NCBI GenBank assembly: GCA_902826605.1
Contig: CADEFM010000015.1
Location: 62,001-126,000 of the forward strand
From: an uncultured Acidobacteriota bacterium
Lineage (GTDB): Bacteria > Acidobacteriota > Terriglobia > Bryobacterales > Bryobacteraceae
Length of the DNA stretch: 64,000 nt
Reading direction: 5' to 3'
Shown here: one piece after another, positions 16,703 to 24,053 of the stretch
How positions within the stretch are numbered: position 1 is the stretch's first letter
How the letters are laid out: the number at the start of each line of letters is the position of its first letter
Made by a program: the position numbers and the translations under genes
The notes under the pieces: generated by a model
Seen by the model: only the letters and a program-made list of their open reading frames with translations
The model's database searches: none
Told to the model about the DNA's origin: nothing

Positions 16703-16855
16703 TTAACCGTCTTTTTCGATAATGCTGGAAACTTCCGCTTTGCGGACGCCGTAAATGCGGCGAATGGCACGGCAGATCTCAGCGGCCAGGCGTTCCGGCT
16801 TTTCTTTGTCGTCCAGATCCAGTTCTACCTTCAGGTACACATCGGTCCGCCGCAT
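16703..16855 (-). CDS. Small conserved-looking ORF, 50 aa
   Basis: Encodes a 50-residue protein beginning MRRTDVYLKVELDLDDKEKP, with alternating strand-helix character (DVYLKVELDL, then ERLAAEICRAIRRIYGV, then KAEVSSIIEKDG). Codon usage has strong GC3 bias and the composition looks like a real charged alpha/beta mini-protein. No clear ribosome site precedes the ATG. It lies alone between the SYLF and CbiX genes. Family unknown. Confidence 0.55.
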   Translation of the reverse strand: MRRTDVYLKVELDLDDKEKPERLAAEICRAIRRIYGVRKAEVSSIIEKDG

Positions 16856-16917
16856 GTACCGATGATACGATAGAGGCCGGGAGCGGATTGAGGCGAACGA
16901 TTGCGAAAGGCGGCTGC

Positions 16918-17322
16918 ATGAGCGACCGAAAGGGAGTCCGCGCCGGCTATATCGTGTTCGCGCACGGGTCGAGCATCGAATCCGCTAATGACAGCGTGCG
17001 CGTCGTCGCCGCGGACCTGGCCCGGCGCGGCGGGTTGGAACTGGTGGAACCCGCGTTCCTCGAAGGCGGACGTCCGGATTTGCGCGATGCCGTGGATATA
17101 CTGGCGGCGCGCGGCGTCAAGCGCGTCGTCGTTGTGCCTTATTTCCTGACCCTGGGCCTGCATCTTCAGCGTGATTTGCCGAAATTAGTGGAGCAAATTC
17201 GCGCCGCGCGCCCGGACCTGCGGATTGAGGTGACGGCACCGCTGGATGGCCACCCCGCCTTGCTCGAAGCGTTGTTGGGCCGGGCTACCGAAAGAGAGGC
17301 AAGTGCGAGCGAGTTTGATTGA
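16918..17322 (+). CDS. CbiX/SirB-like single-domain chelatase
   Basis: 134-residue CbiX-type protein. The catalytic-type histidine is in YIVFAHGSSIESAND, and the VVVVPYFLTLGLHLQRDLP segment carries the second conserved histidine of the short (CbiX-S) class II chelatases. These insert cobalt or ferrous iron into sirohydrochlorin as homodimers. The start at 16918 follows AAAGGCGG; an upstream in-frame ATG at 16888 is less convincing. The gene overlaps the flavin reductase gene by 20 bases. No other sirohaem or cobalamin gene is in the window. Confidence 0.85.
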   Translation: MSDRKGVRAGYIVFAHGSSIESANDSVRVVAADLARRGGLELVEPAFLEGGRPDLRDAVDILAARGVKRVVVVPYFLTLGLHLQRDLPKLVEQIRAARPDLRIEVTAPLDGHPALLEALLGRATEREASASEFD

Positions 17323-17992
17323 ATCGGCGGAGATCGCTCCAGCGGTCCGGCATTTCGTGTTTGAAGTGCAGGACGTGAGCGCATTCGAGTTTGTGCCCGG
17401 ACAATGGGTGTCGCTTTCCGCTGAATTCGAAGGCAAGGAGATCACGCGCGCGTATTCCATCGCTTCCGCGCCGTCGCGTGGAAATCGCTTTGAGCTGTGT
17501 CTCAATCGTGTGGAGCATGGCGCGTTGTCCCCACACCTTTTCGCACTCCACCCTGGCGAGACGGTGGAAGTCCGCGAGCCGATGGGCGATTTCGTGCTCC
17601 GCCAGCCACCGCGCGAAAGCGTGCTGATTGCCACCGGAACGGGAGTCGCACCCTTTCGGTCGATGCTCCAGGCACGGTTGTCCGAAGCCACTCTGCCATT
17701 TACATTGCTGCTTGGCGTACGGCATGAGGAAGATCTGCTCTATCGGGGAGAGTTCGAGGACATGGAGCGGCAATATTCCCAGTTCCGTTTCCTGCCCACT
17801 CTGACGCGCCCGGGGCCGGGCTGGACGGGACTCACCGGGCGCGTCCAGACGCACTTGACAACAGTGCTGGGCCAGCGCCGCGATCTGGATGTGTTCCTAT
17901 GCGGAATGCGCGCAATGGTGGACGATTTGCGGCGTATCCTGAAAGAAATGGGATTCGACCGGAAACAAATCCGCTATGAGAGATACGACTGA
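17303..17992 (+). CDS. Ferredoxin/flavodoxin-NADP reductase-like FAD oxidoreductase
   Basis: About 229 residues. An FAD-binding barrel has the RAYSIAS motif (RxYS) and PGQWVSLS; an NAD(P)-binding domain has IATGTGVAPFRSML and the terminal CGMRAMVDDLRRIL. There is no iron-sulfur domain, so it needs a partner. I chose the GTG at 17303 since AGAGAGG stands four bases before it and homologous proteins start at about this point. Being in one transcription unit with a CbiX-like chelatase suggests electron supply to a tetrapyrrole- or metal-handling step (inference). Confidence 0.84.
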   Translation: MRASLIESAEIAPAVRHFVFEVQDVSAFEFVPGQWVSLSAEFEGKEITRAYSIASAPSRGNRFELCLNRVEHGALSPHLFALHPGETVEVREPMGDFVLRQPPRESVLIATGTGVAPFRSMLQARLSEATLPFTLLLGVRHEEDLLYRGEFEDMERQYSQFRFLPTLTRPGPGWTGLTGRVQTHLTTVLGQRRDLDVFLCGMRAMVDDLRRILKEMGFDRKQIRYERYD

Positions 17993-18207
17993 TGAAACGC
18001 GCGATCCTGCTGGCCGTGGGGATGGCCTGCCTGTTCGCGGCGGTGGCCGCCATCATGATCAAAGTGATGCCAGCCCCGCTGAAGGAAGCGGATTACTTCG
18101 TCATCGGCTCCGTAGCGACTCTGGTATCGCTCGCCGCGCTGTTTGTGATGGTGGCGATGACGTCGAAGGGGGGCTCCGGGATATTCGTCAAACGACGCCG
18201 GAAATAG
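17992..18207 (+). CDS. Small two-helix membrane protein, 71 aa
   Basis: Two hydrophobic helices (about residues 4-24 and 36-57) with a basic tail ending KRRRK, implying an N-in, C-in hairpin. Its ATG overlaps the stop of the flavin reductase gene (TGATG), so it is co-translated. No family recognised. It could be a membrane anchor or partner for the reductase upstream (inference). Confidence 0.65.
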   Translation: MKRAILLAVGMACLFAAVAAIMIKVMPAPLKEADYFVIGSVATLVSLAALFVMVAMTSKGGSGIFVKRRRK

Positions 18208-18212
18208 CGCCC

Positions 18213-18722
18213 TTGTGCGCGGCGCTCCTCGAAAAAATCGGAGAGCAGATTGAGAGCGCGGACCGTATGATCCTGGTGGTGCCCCCGCAGCGGCTGTCGT
18301 GGGCTCCGCCCGAAGCCGGCGCGTGGACCACAGGATTACTGCTGGGTCATCTCCTTGATTGCCTGGCCGGATTCTGCGCGGCGCTGCAAGCAGCCGAGCC
18401 GGAGCGTTTAGAACATTTTCTTGAGCTCGCGAAGTTGCCTGTAAACCACGCTTGCGATCCGCTGGAAGCACGCGCCCGGATCGCCGCGTATCGTGCGCAT
18501 ATCGGCGAAGGCCTGCGGCTTTTGTCCGATCGGGATCTCAGCCGCCCCATCGCCACTGTGTTCGTGCCGGAAGGGGAGCCGTTGCTCACGCTGCTGCTGG
18601 GCAACCTGGAACACTTCATCAACCACAAGTATCAGCTCTTCACCTATTTGAAGCGCATGGGCGTCGCGGTAGGCAGCCGGGATCTCTACCATTTTCGGGA
18701 GCCGCGAACCGGAGTAAGATAG
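18213..18722 (+). CDS. DinB-like four-helix-bundle protein
   Basis: About 169 residues that follow the DinB/YfiT pattern: helix 1 with repeated Leu, WAPPEAGAWTTGLLLGHLLDCL (His of helix 2), and the C-terminal NLEHFINHKYQLFTYLKRMG, which supplies the other two metal histidines. DinB-superfamily enzymes are often thiol- or mycothiol/bacillithiol-dependent transferases. The start is uncertain: TTG at 18213 is the first plausible codon after the preceding stop, while an ATG at 17976 would overlap the two-helix gene completely. It belongs to the CbiX run by spacing. Confidence 0.72.
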   Translation: MCAALLEKIGEQIESADRMILVVPPQRLSWAPPEAGAWTTGLLLGHLLDCLAGFCAALQAAEPERLEHFLELAKLPVNHACDPLEARARIAAYRAHIGEGLRLLSDRDLSRPIATVFVPEGEPLLTLLLGNLEHFINHKYQLFTYLKRMGVAVGSRDLYHFREPRTGVR

Positions 18723-18727
18723 AAGCT

Positions 18728-19240
18728 ATGGAAGCCAACAAGAAAACGGTTGTGGCGATGATCGCCTTGGGCGCATGCGCGCGGCTGCTGCCGCATCCGT
18801 GGAACTTCACGCCGATGGTGGCCATTGGGCTCTATGCAGGAGCGAAGTCGTCCAAGCTGTACACCGGTGTGATCGCCGCGCTGGCGGCGCTGCTGCTGAG
18901 CGATCTGGCGCTCGGCTTCTATCAGGGCATGTGGTACGTCTATGCCGCGTCGCTGATTTCGGTGTTGTTCGGTGTCCTGGTACGGCGGCGCGAGAGCGTG
19001 CTGGCGCTCGTAGCCGGTGCGGGGGCTGCAAGCCTGTCGTTCTTCGGAGCCACGAACTTCATGTTGTGGGCCACTGGAACCCTTTATCCGCACACGCTCA
19101 ATGGACTGGCCGCCTGCTTCGCCGCGGCGGTTCCCTTTTATCAGAATCAACTGGCGGGCGATGTGTTTTACATCGCAGCGCTGTTTGGCGGACACGCATT
19201 GCTTGAGCGCTATACGCGGCCTGCCCTGCAGACGGCGTAA
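18728..19240 (+). CDS. DUF6580-like integral membrane protein
   Basis: 170 residues with about five membrane helices. The motif RLLPHPWNFTPMVAIGLYAGA near the N-terminus is the signature of the DUF6580 family, whose architecture resembles substrate-binding S components of ECF transporters. No ECF energising module is nearby. The start is six bases after the DinB stop, so it is probably the last gene of the CbiX operon. Transport role is inference. Confidence 0.72.
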   Translation: MEANKKTVVAMIALGACARLLPHPWNFTPMVAIGLYAGAKSSKLYTGVIAALAALLLSDLALGFYQGMWYVYAASLISVLFGVLVRRRESVLALVAGAGAASLSFFGATNFMLWATGTLYPHTLNGLAACFAAAVPFYQNQLAGDVFYIAALFGGHALLERYTRPALQTA

Positions 19241-19264
19241 TTGCCCGCGGTTGCACGCCGCCCT

Positions 19265-20194
19265 TCACTTTACCTGCCGCAATTCCACGTGCTTGAACAC
19301 CGCGCGCGTCTGATTCATCGTCGGGAATGCCATGCCAGGCAGTTGCGCGGAAGCCGTTCCTGCGGCCACACCCCAGCGCAGCGAGTCCGCGAAGGGTTTC
19401 TTCTTTTCCATGCTCCAAGTAAACGCCGCACCCAAGGCGTCTCCCGCGCCGATGGGGCTTACCGCTTCGATCCGCGGCGGTATGGCTTCAAAGACTCCAT
19501 TCGGCGACGACCCGATCGCGCCGCGTGCGCCTAGCGATAAGATTACACATTCCGGACCCATGGCCTGCATGGTGTCCACTGCCTCCAAAAAATGCCCGCG
19601 CGTGATGAGTGCGCGCCCCAACAATCGCTCTGCTTCGTGCTGATTGGGCATGATCGCGGTGGGTTTGGCTTCCAATGCACGCAGTAAAGCGTCGCCGTCC
19701 GTATCGAGAATCGTATGCACTCCGTGCGTCTTTGCCATCTTGATCATCTCGCAATAAAAGTCCGGCGGAACGCCTGGCTGGATGCTTCCACAGAGCATCA
19801 GCCAATCGGCTTTTTTCAAGTGCGCGTCCACGCGTTTCTTGATCTCCGTCAATTCTCCGGGATGCAATTCTTGGCCGACTTCGTTGAGCTTGATGGTCAG
19901 GCCATTCTTATCCGAGATGGTCAGGTTCGTCCGGCTCTCAGATTTCACGTGCACCGCGTCGTACGGAAATCCGCGCCCTGCCAAGAGCTTTTCGATGCGC
20001 TGCCCGGCGGCCCCTCCGGCGGTTAATATAGCCGTCGTCTTCGCTCCAAAGGAATGGAGCACCTGGGACGCATTGATGCCGCGTCCGCCGGCCGACTCGC
20101 TGCGGTCCAGGATGTAGGCGCGGTCTTCAAACACGAGCCGGTCCGCAATGATGGTGCGGTCAATCGCGGGATTAATGGTAAGCGTGAGGATCAA
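19265..20194 (-). CDS. 1-phosphofructokinase/tagatose-6-phosphate kinase family sugar kinase
   Basis: 309-residue PfkB-family kinase with the N-terminal ILTLTINPAIDRT of the FruK/LacC/PfkB group, the SAGGRGINAS substrate motif and the ATP/anion-hole motif SPIGAGDALGAAF. It phosphorylates a hexose phosphate (fructose-1-P, fructose-6-P or tagatose-6-P); which one cannot be read here and there is no PTS gene nearby. Start codon is TTG at 20194; only 20 bases separate it from the divergent EamA gene, so the promoters must lie inside the opposing genes. Confidence 0.86.
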   Translation of the reverse strand: MILTLTINPAIDRTIIADRLVFEDRAYILDRSESAGGRGINASQVLHSFGAKTTAILTAGGAAGQRIEKLLAGRGFPYDAVHVKSESRTNLTISDKNGLTIKLNEVGQELHPGELTEIKKRVDAHLKKADWLMLCGSIQPGVPPDFYCEMIKMAKTHGVHTILDTDGDALLRALEAKPTAIMPNQHEAERLLGRALITRGHFLEAVDTMQAMGPECVILSLGARGAIGSSPNGVFEAIPPRIEAVSPIGAGDALGAAFTWSMEKKKPFADSLRWGVAAGTASAQLPGMAFPTMNQTRAVFKHVELRQVK

Positions 20195-20214
20195 GCTAAC
20201 ATGGTAACCTGCCC

Positions 20215-21135
20215 GTGCGCTCCCCTACCCATCCCCGGCTCGCCTATGCGGCGCTCGCCGCGGTGTGCATTTTCTGGGGCACCACATATTTAGGCATTCG
20301 CATCGCACTGGAATCCATGTCTCCCGCCATGCTGATGTTCTTGCGGTACGCGCTTTCCAGCATTTTGATGATGGTCGCGGTCTGGGCTACGGGCGCAACA
20401 TTTCCCCGCGGATCGGAGTTATGGCGGACAGCGTTTTACGGCGTTCTCACCATTGGTATCGGCACAGGAAGCCTGGCTGTCTCCGAGTTGTGGCTGCCCA
20501 GCAGCATGGCCGCGATGATCGTGACCACGCAGCCGTTTTGGATGGTAGGCACGGAAGCGTGGCTGGGCGGAGAACGTCTGCAGTGGCGCGCGATTCGAGG
20601 CATGCTGATCGGGCTCGCCGGTGTGATTGTCTTGTTCTGGCCCGCCGTCTTCGAAGGCGGATCGAACGGTCTGCGGCGCGCGGATTTGCTGGCCGGATTC
20701 GCGATGCTTCAGTTCGGCGCGATGGCCTGGTCATATGCTTCCATCCGTCAGCGCAACATGCGCAGCGGCGTGCATCCCTTTGTCAGCGGGGCCGTGCAGC
20801 AACTGGCCACCGCGATGGTCTTCGCGATTCCAGCCTTGGCGGGACCGCAACCGGATCAGTGGACCTTGCGCGGCTTGAGTGCGATCGTCTACCTGGCGGT
20901 GTTCGGCGGCGTGATCGGCTACAGCGCCTATATCTATTCCATGTACCATCTGCCGGTGGCGCTGGTGTCGATTTACACCTATATCAATCCGATCGTCGCC
21001 GTATTGCTGGGATGGTTGTTTTATCGCGAGCCCTTTGGATGGAGGGAAGCCATCGCAATGCTGGTGATTTTCGCGGGAGTGGCGGTGGTGAAGCGCGCGT
21101 CAGTGCCCTTGCGGCGCGCGGCTGCGGCCGAATAA
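20215..21135 (+). CDS. EamA/DMT-family transporter
   Basis: 306 residues in ten membrane helices arranged as two EamA repeats (AALAAVCIFWGTTYLGIRIAL and the matching second half AGFAMLQFGAMAWSYASI). Such proteins export amino acids, nucleosides or metabolites. GTG start at 20215. The final 35 bases overlap convergently with the zinc-ribbon membrane protein gene. Close to the PLP dehydratase, which might suggest amino-acid export, but they are not in one operon. Confidence 0.86.
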   Translation: MRSPTHPRLAYAALAAVCIFWGTTYLGIRIALESMSPAMLMFLRYALSSILMMVAVWATGATFPRGSELWRTAFYGVLTIGIGTGSLAVSELWLPSSMAAMIVTTQPFWMVGTEAWLGGERLQWRAIRGMLIGLAGVIVLFWPAVFEGGSNGLRRADLLAGFAMLQFGAMAWSYASIRQRNMRSGVHPFVSGAVQQLATAMVFAIPALAGPQPDQWTLRGLSAIVYLAVFGGVIGYSAYIYSMYHLPVALVSIYTYINPIVAVLLGWLFYREPFGWREAIAMLVIFAGVAVVKRASVPLRRAAAAE

Positions 21136-21762
21136 CTTCGCGCCGATGACACCGCCAAACGCAGGCAGCACGCTGAACAGCACAAAAAAGAAGAACACGA
21201 TGGCGAAGATCTGCGTGGGACTTCGCAGGACCTCCAGCATTTGATCGATGTTCGCTTGCGGAATCCCGCCGGCTTCCATGGTTTCGCGAAATTTTAACGC
21301 GACAGAAGGTTCAGAAAGCCCAGCCACCATGGCCGTCAGCGCAAGAATCGCCATGATGAACCCGAATGTGCCGCACAGCCATCCCAGTTGAGCGCCGTTC
21401 CGGATGGTGACGGGGAGGCCGGTCCGCCTTCGGTACAAGTACACTGCTAACAAACCTCCGCCTGGCAGCCACATCACGGAAACGATCTGCGGCATGTGCA
21501 GGAAACTGGCTACGGCGGATCCCAAGAAAGAAAGACTCCATGCAATCAGCGCCACGCCCACCGCTTGAGGATTAAACAGCGTAATCCGGGCAGGTGCGGC
21601 GGAGGGTGTCAAAGGAGGCGGAGTGGCGCTCGCAGCCGCCGGCTCCGGTTCGGGCGCTTCCGGGGGAGCAGGCGCCAGTACCTCGCGCTGGGGCTTGCCG
21701 CATTTGTGGCAGAAAAGGGCGTCCAGGGGAAGCTGCGCGCCGCAGGTACAGTACTCAGGCAC
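21100..21762 (-). CDS. Zinc-ribbon plus membrane protein
   Basis: About 220 residues. An N-terminal zinc ribbon (YCTCGAQLPLDALFCHKCG, two Cys pairs) is followed by a Pro/Ala/Glu-rich linker and then four membrane helices from about residue 70 on. Cytosolic sensor-like ribbon plus TM domain of unknown function. I chose the GTG at 21762 because a longer frame would run into the divergent dehydratase gene and its coding signal stops here. Overlaps the EamA gene tail convergently. Confidence 0.68.
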   Translation of the reverse strand: MPEYCTCGAQLPLDALFCHKCGKPQREVLAPAPPEAPEPEPAAASATPPPLTPSAAPARITLFNPQAVGVALIAWSLSFLGSAVASFLHMPQIVSVMWLPGGGLLAVYLYRRRTGLPVTIRNGAQLGWLCGTFGFIMAILALTAMVAGLSEPSVALKFRETMEAGGIPQANIDQMLEVLRSPTQIFAIVFFFFVLFSVLPAFGGVIGAKLFGRSRAPQGH

Positions 21763-21796
21763 GCTTTCAGTGTGGCACGTTATCCTGAGGCTTGCG

Positions 21797-22759
21797 ATGC
21801 TAACCACCTCTCTGCCCGTCACCTTCAAAGATATCCAAGCGGCCTCCGAGCGCATTCGGCCTATCGCCAAACGAACGCCCGTGATGACCTCGCGCGGTTT
21901 CGACCAGGCGGCCGGAGTCTCCGCATTTTTCAAGTGCGAGAACCTGCAAACCGGCGCGGCCTTCAAGATTCGCGGCGCAACCAACTTTATTTATTCCATC
22001 CCGCCTGAGGAACGCTCGCGTGGGGTCGTCGCTTTTTCATCGGGCAATCACGCCCAAGCGGTGGCCATCGCAGCGCAGTCGCTGGGCATTGCGGCCACCA
22101 TCGCCATGCCGCTCGACGCCCCCCGCACCAAAGTGGAAGCAACACGCGCGCGCGGCGCACGCATCGTCACGTATGACCGGTTCAAAGAAGACCGCGTGCT
22201 CGTGAGCAAGAAACTAGCCGCCGAGACCGGCGCCACACTGGTTCCGCCCTATGATCATCCCTGGATCTTGGCGGGACAGGGCACTGCTGTTCTTGAGCTG
22301 ATGGAGCAAGCGCCCGATCTGGACGCCATCGTGGTGTGCATCGGCGGAGGCGGATTGATGTCAGGATCGGCGATCGCCGCGAAAAGTTTGAATCCGAAAA
22401 TTCGCGTGATCGGCGTGGAACCGGCCGATGCCAACGACGCTTACCTGTCTTTACAAGCGGGCAAGCGCGTGGAAATCCCGCCGCCGGCGACCATCGCCGA
22501 CGGCCTGCGCTCGCAGATCCCCGGCGAGCTTACCTTTCCCATTCTGCAGCAACTGGTGGACGAAATAATCTTGGTGACCGAAGAAGAAATCATAGCGGCT
22601 CTGAAATTCCTGTTGATGCGCTTGAAGATTCTGACGGAACCGAGCGGCGCGGTTTCCGCCGCGCCGTTGCTGGCGCGCAAGCTGCCCTCTGGATTGAAGC
22701 GCGTGGGCGTAGTGCTCTCCGGCGGCAATGTCGACTGGGAAGTGTTGGCGGGACTTTAG
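21797..22759 (+). CDS. PLP-dependent threonine/serine dehydratase (fold type II)
   Basis: 320 residues, the length of catabolic threonine dehydratase, serine racemase and threo-3-hydroxyaspartate dehydratase. The PLP lysine is in GAAFKIRGATNF, the substrate loop is FSSGNHAQAVA, and the phosphate cup is the tetraglycine loop CIGGGGLMSG. No C-terminal ACT domain, so it is not the isoleucine-regulated IlvA. The start at 21797 was chosen because it matches the family's usual N-terminus; the upstream extension is a shadow of the divergent gene. Confidence 0.86.
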   Translation: MLTTSLPVTFKDIQAASERIRPIAKRTPVMTSRGFDQAAGVSAFFKCENLQTGAAFKIRGATNFIYSIPPEERSRGVVAFSSGNHAQAVAIAAQSLGIAATIAMPLDAPRTKVEATRARGARIVTYDRFKEDRVLVSKKLAAETGATLVPPYDHPWILAGQGTAVLELMEQAPDLDAIVVCIGGGGLMSGSAIAAKSLNPKIRVIGVEPADANDAYLSLQAGKRVEIPPPATIADGLRSQIPGELTFPILQQLVDEIILVTEEEIIAALKFLLMRLKILTEPSGAVSAAPLLARKLPSGLKRVGVVLSGGNVDWEVLAGL

Positions 22760-22760
22760 G

Positions 22761-23507
22761 CTACTGTTCCAATTCATCCTCGGCTTCGAGCGTATGCTGC
22801 CGTTGCAAGCGCCGGGCGGCCAGATCGCATAGGATCGCCCAGGACGCACCGGCTGTCCAACCCGCCAGAACGTCTGTCGGCCAATGCACTCCCAAATAAA
22901 CGCGGCTCACGCCCACGAGGAATGTGAGCAAGATGGCCGCCAGCAGTAAGAATGCTTTCAGACGTTTTCGGGATTGTGCCCGCGCCAGCAATGCACCCAG
23001 CGTGAGGTACGTAACGGCGGACAACATCGAATGCCCACTGGGAAAACTGGTGGTGGAGACATATGCGCCTAAGGGCACCAGTTCAGGACGGGGGCGTTGA
23101 AATAGTTCCTTCAGCAGCGTGCTGACCAGCAGGCCGCTTGCCACAGAGCCATAGACGAAGAGGGAAAGATGCTTCTTGCCGCCCAGCCACAAGAAACCAC
23201 CCGTGATGAAGGTGACCAGAGTGAGGACGCTAAGGCCGCCGAGCGCCGTGATGTCGCGCGCGGCCTCCCGCAACTCCAGGGGTCCCAGGGGCGACAGATC
23301 TCTCGGGTTCCGCATCGCAAGCAACAGTTTTTGGTCGAACGCCTGTGTGTCACCCCCCATGACCTCGTCCGCAATCGCCGCGAACAGCCAAACTCCACCG
23401 GCCACGCACGCACACGCCAGCAAAACCCCGACTTCATGACCACCGAGCCACGCCAAAAATCGCGCAATGGCGCTGGACGAAACACGGCTAGGGGAGTGGA
23501 CTTTCAC
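22761..23507 (-). CDS. PAP2-family membrane phosphatase
   Basis: 248 residues with five or six membrane helices and the complete acid-phosphatase signature: KELFQRPRP (KX6RP), PSGHSML and SRVYLGVHWPTDV (SRX5HX3D). These enzymes dephosphorylate undecaprenyl pyrophosphate or phosphatidic acid and glycerol phosphates on the periplasmic face. Acidic C-terminal tail (EAEDELEQ). Its stop lies one base from that of the convergent dehydratase gene. Confidence 0.87.
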   Translation of the reverse strand: MKVHSPSRVSSSAIARFLAWLGGHEVGVLLACACVAGGVWLFAAIADEVMGGDTQAFDQKLLLAMRNPRDLSPLGPLELREAARDITALGGLSVLTLVTFITGGFLWLGGKKHLSLFVYGSVASGLLVSTLLKELFQRPRPELVPLGAYVSTTSFPSGHSMLSAVTYLTLGALLARAQSRKRLKAFLLLAAILLTFLVGVSRVYLGVHWPTDVLAGWTAGASWAILCDLAARRLQRQHTLEAEDELEQ

Positions 23508-23588
23508 GCCTGAGTCATCATCGCATAGGGTTCATCGGGGCCGAGCGCGCCTTGACCCTTGCCGCGGCTGCCCCTAACCTGGATTCAG

Positions 23589-24053
23589 ATGGCAATCACG
23601 CTGAAAGTCAACGGCCGGTCGCACACACTCGATATCGATCCGGCCACCCCATTGCTCTATGTGTTGAGTGACGACCTCGCTTTGAACGGTCCAAAATTCG
23701 GATGCGGGCTCGGCCAATGTGGCGCGTGCACGGCGATTGTGAACGGCACCGCGGTCCGCACGTGTGTCACTCCGGTCAGCACCGTGGATGGAAAGGAGGT
23801 TACGACGCTCGAAGCGTTGGGAACTCCCGAAAAACCGCATCCACTGCAACAGGCATTCATTGATGAACAGGCTTCACAATGCGGGTTCTGCGTAAACGGC
23901 GTGATCATGTCAGCCAAGGCTTTCTTGGATAAAAATCCCAAGGCCACGCCAGAGCAGATGCAGCAGGCACTCTCCGGCGTATTGTGCCGCTGCTTCACCC
24001 ACGTGCGCATGCACCGAGCGATTGAGCGTTATGCGAAGGAGGTCGCGCGATGA
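23589..24053 (+). CDS. 2Fe-2S subunit of a molybdenum hydroxylase (IorA/CoxS type)
   Basis: 154 residues with both clusters: the plant-ferredoxin type (FGCGLGQCGACTAIVNG) and the all-helical domain type (CGFCVNGVIMSAKAF and LCRCFTH). It passes electrons from the molybdopterin subunit to an acceptor. Overlaps the large-subunit gene by ATGA. No FAD (CoxM-like) subunit gene is present, which places it in the two-subunit isoquinoline 1-oxidoreductase-like group that donates to a membrane or periplasmic carrier. The start at 23589 removes an 11-residue non-family lead. Confidence 0.9.
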   Translation: MAITLKVNGRSHTLDIDPATPLLYVLSDDLALNGPKFGCGLGQCGACTAIVNGTAVRTCVTPVSTVDGKEVTTLEALGTPEKPHPLQQAFIDEQASQCGFCVNGVIMSAKAFLDKNPKATPEQMQQALSGVLCRCFTHVRMHRAIERYAKEVAR

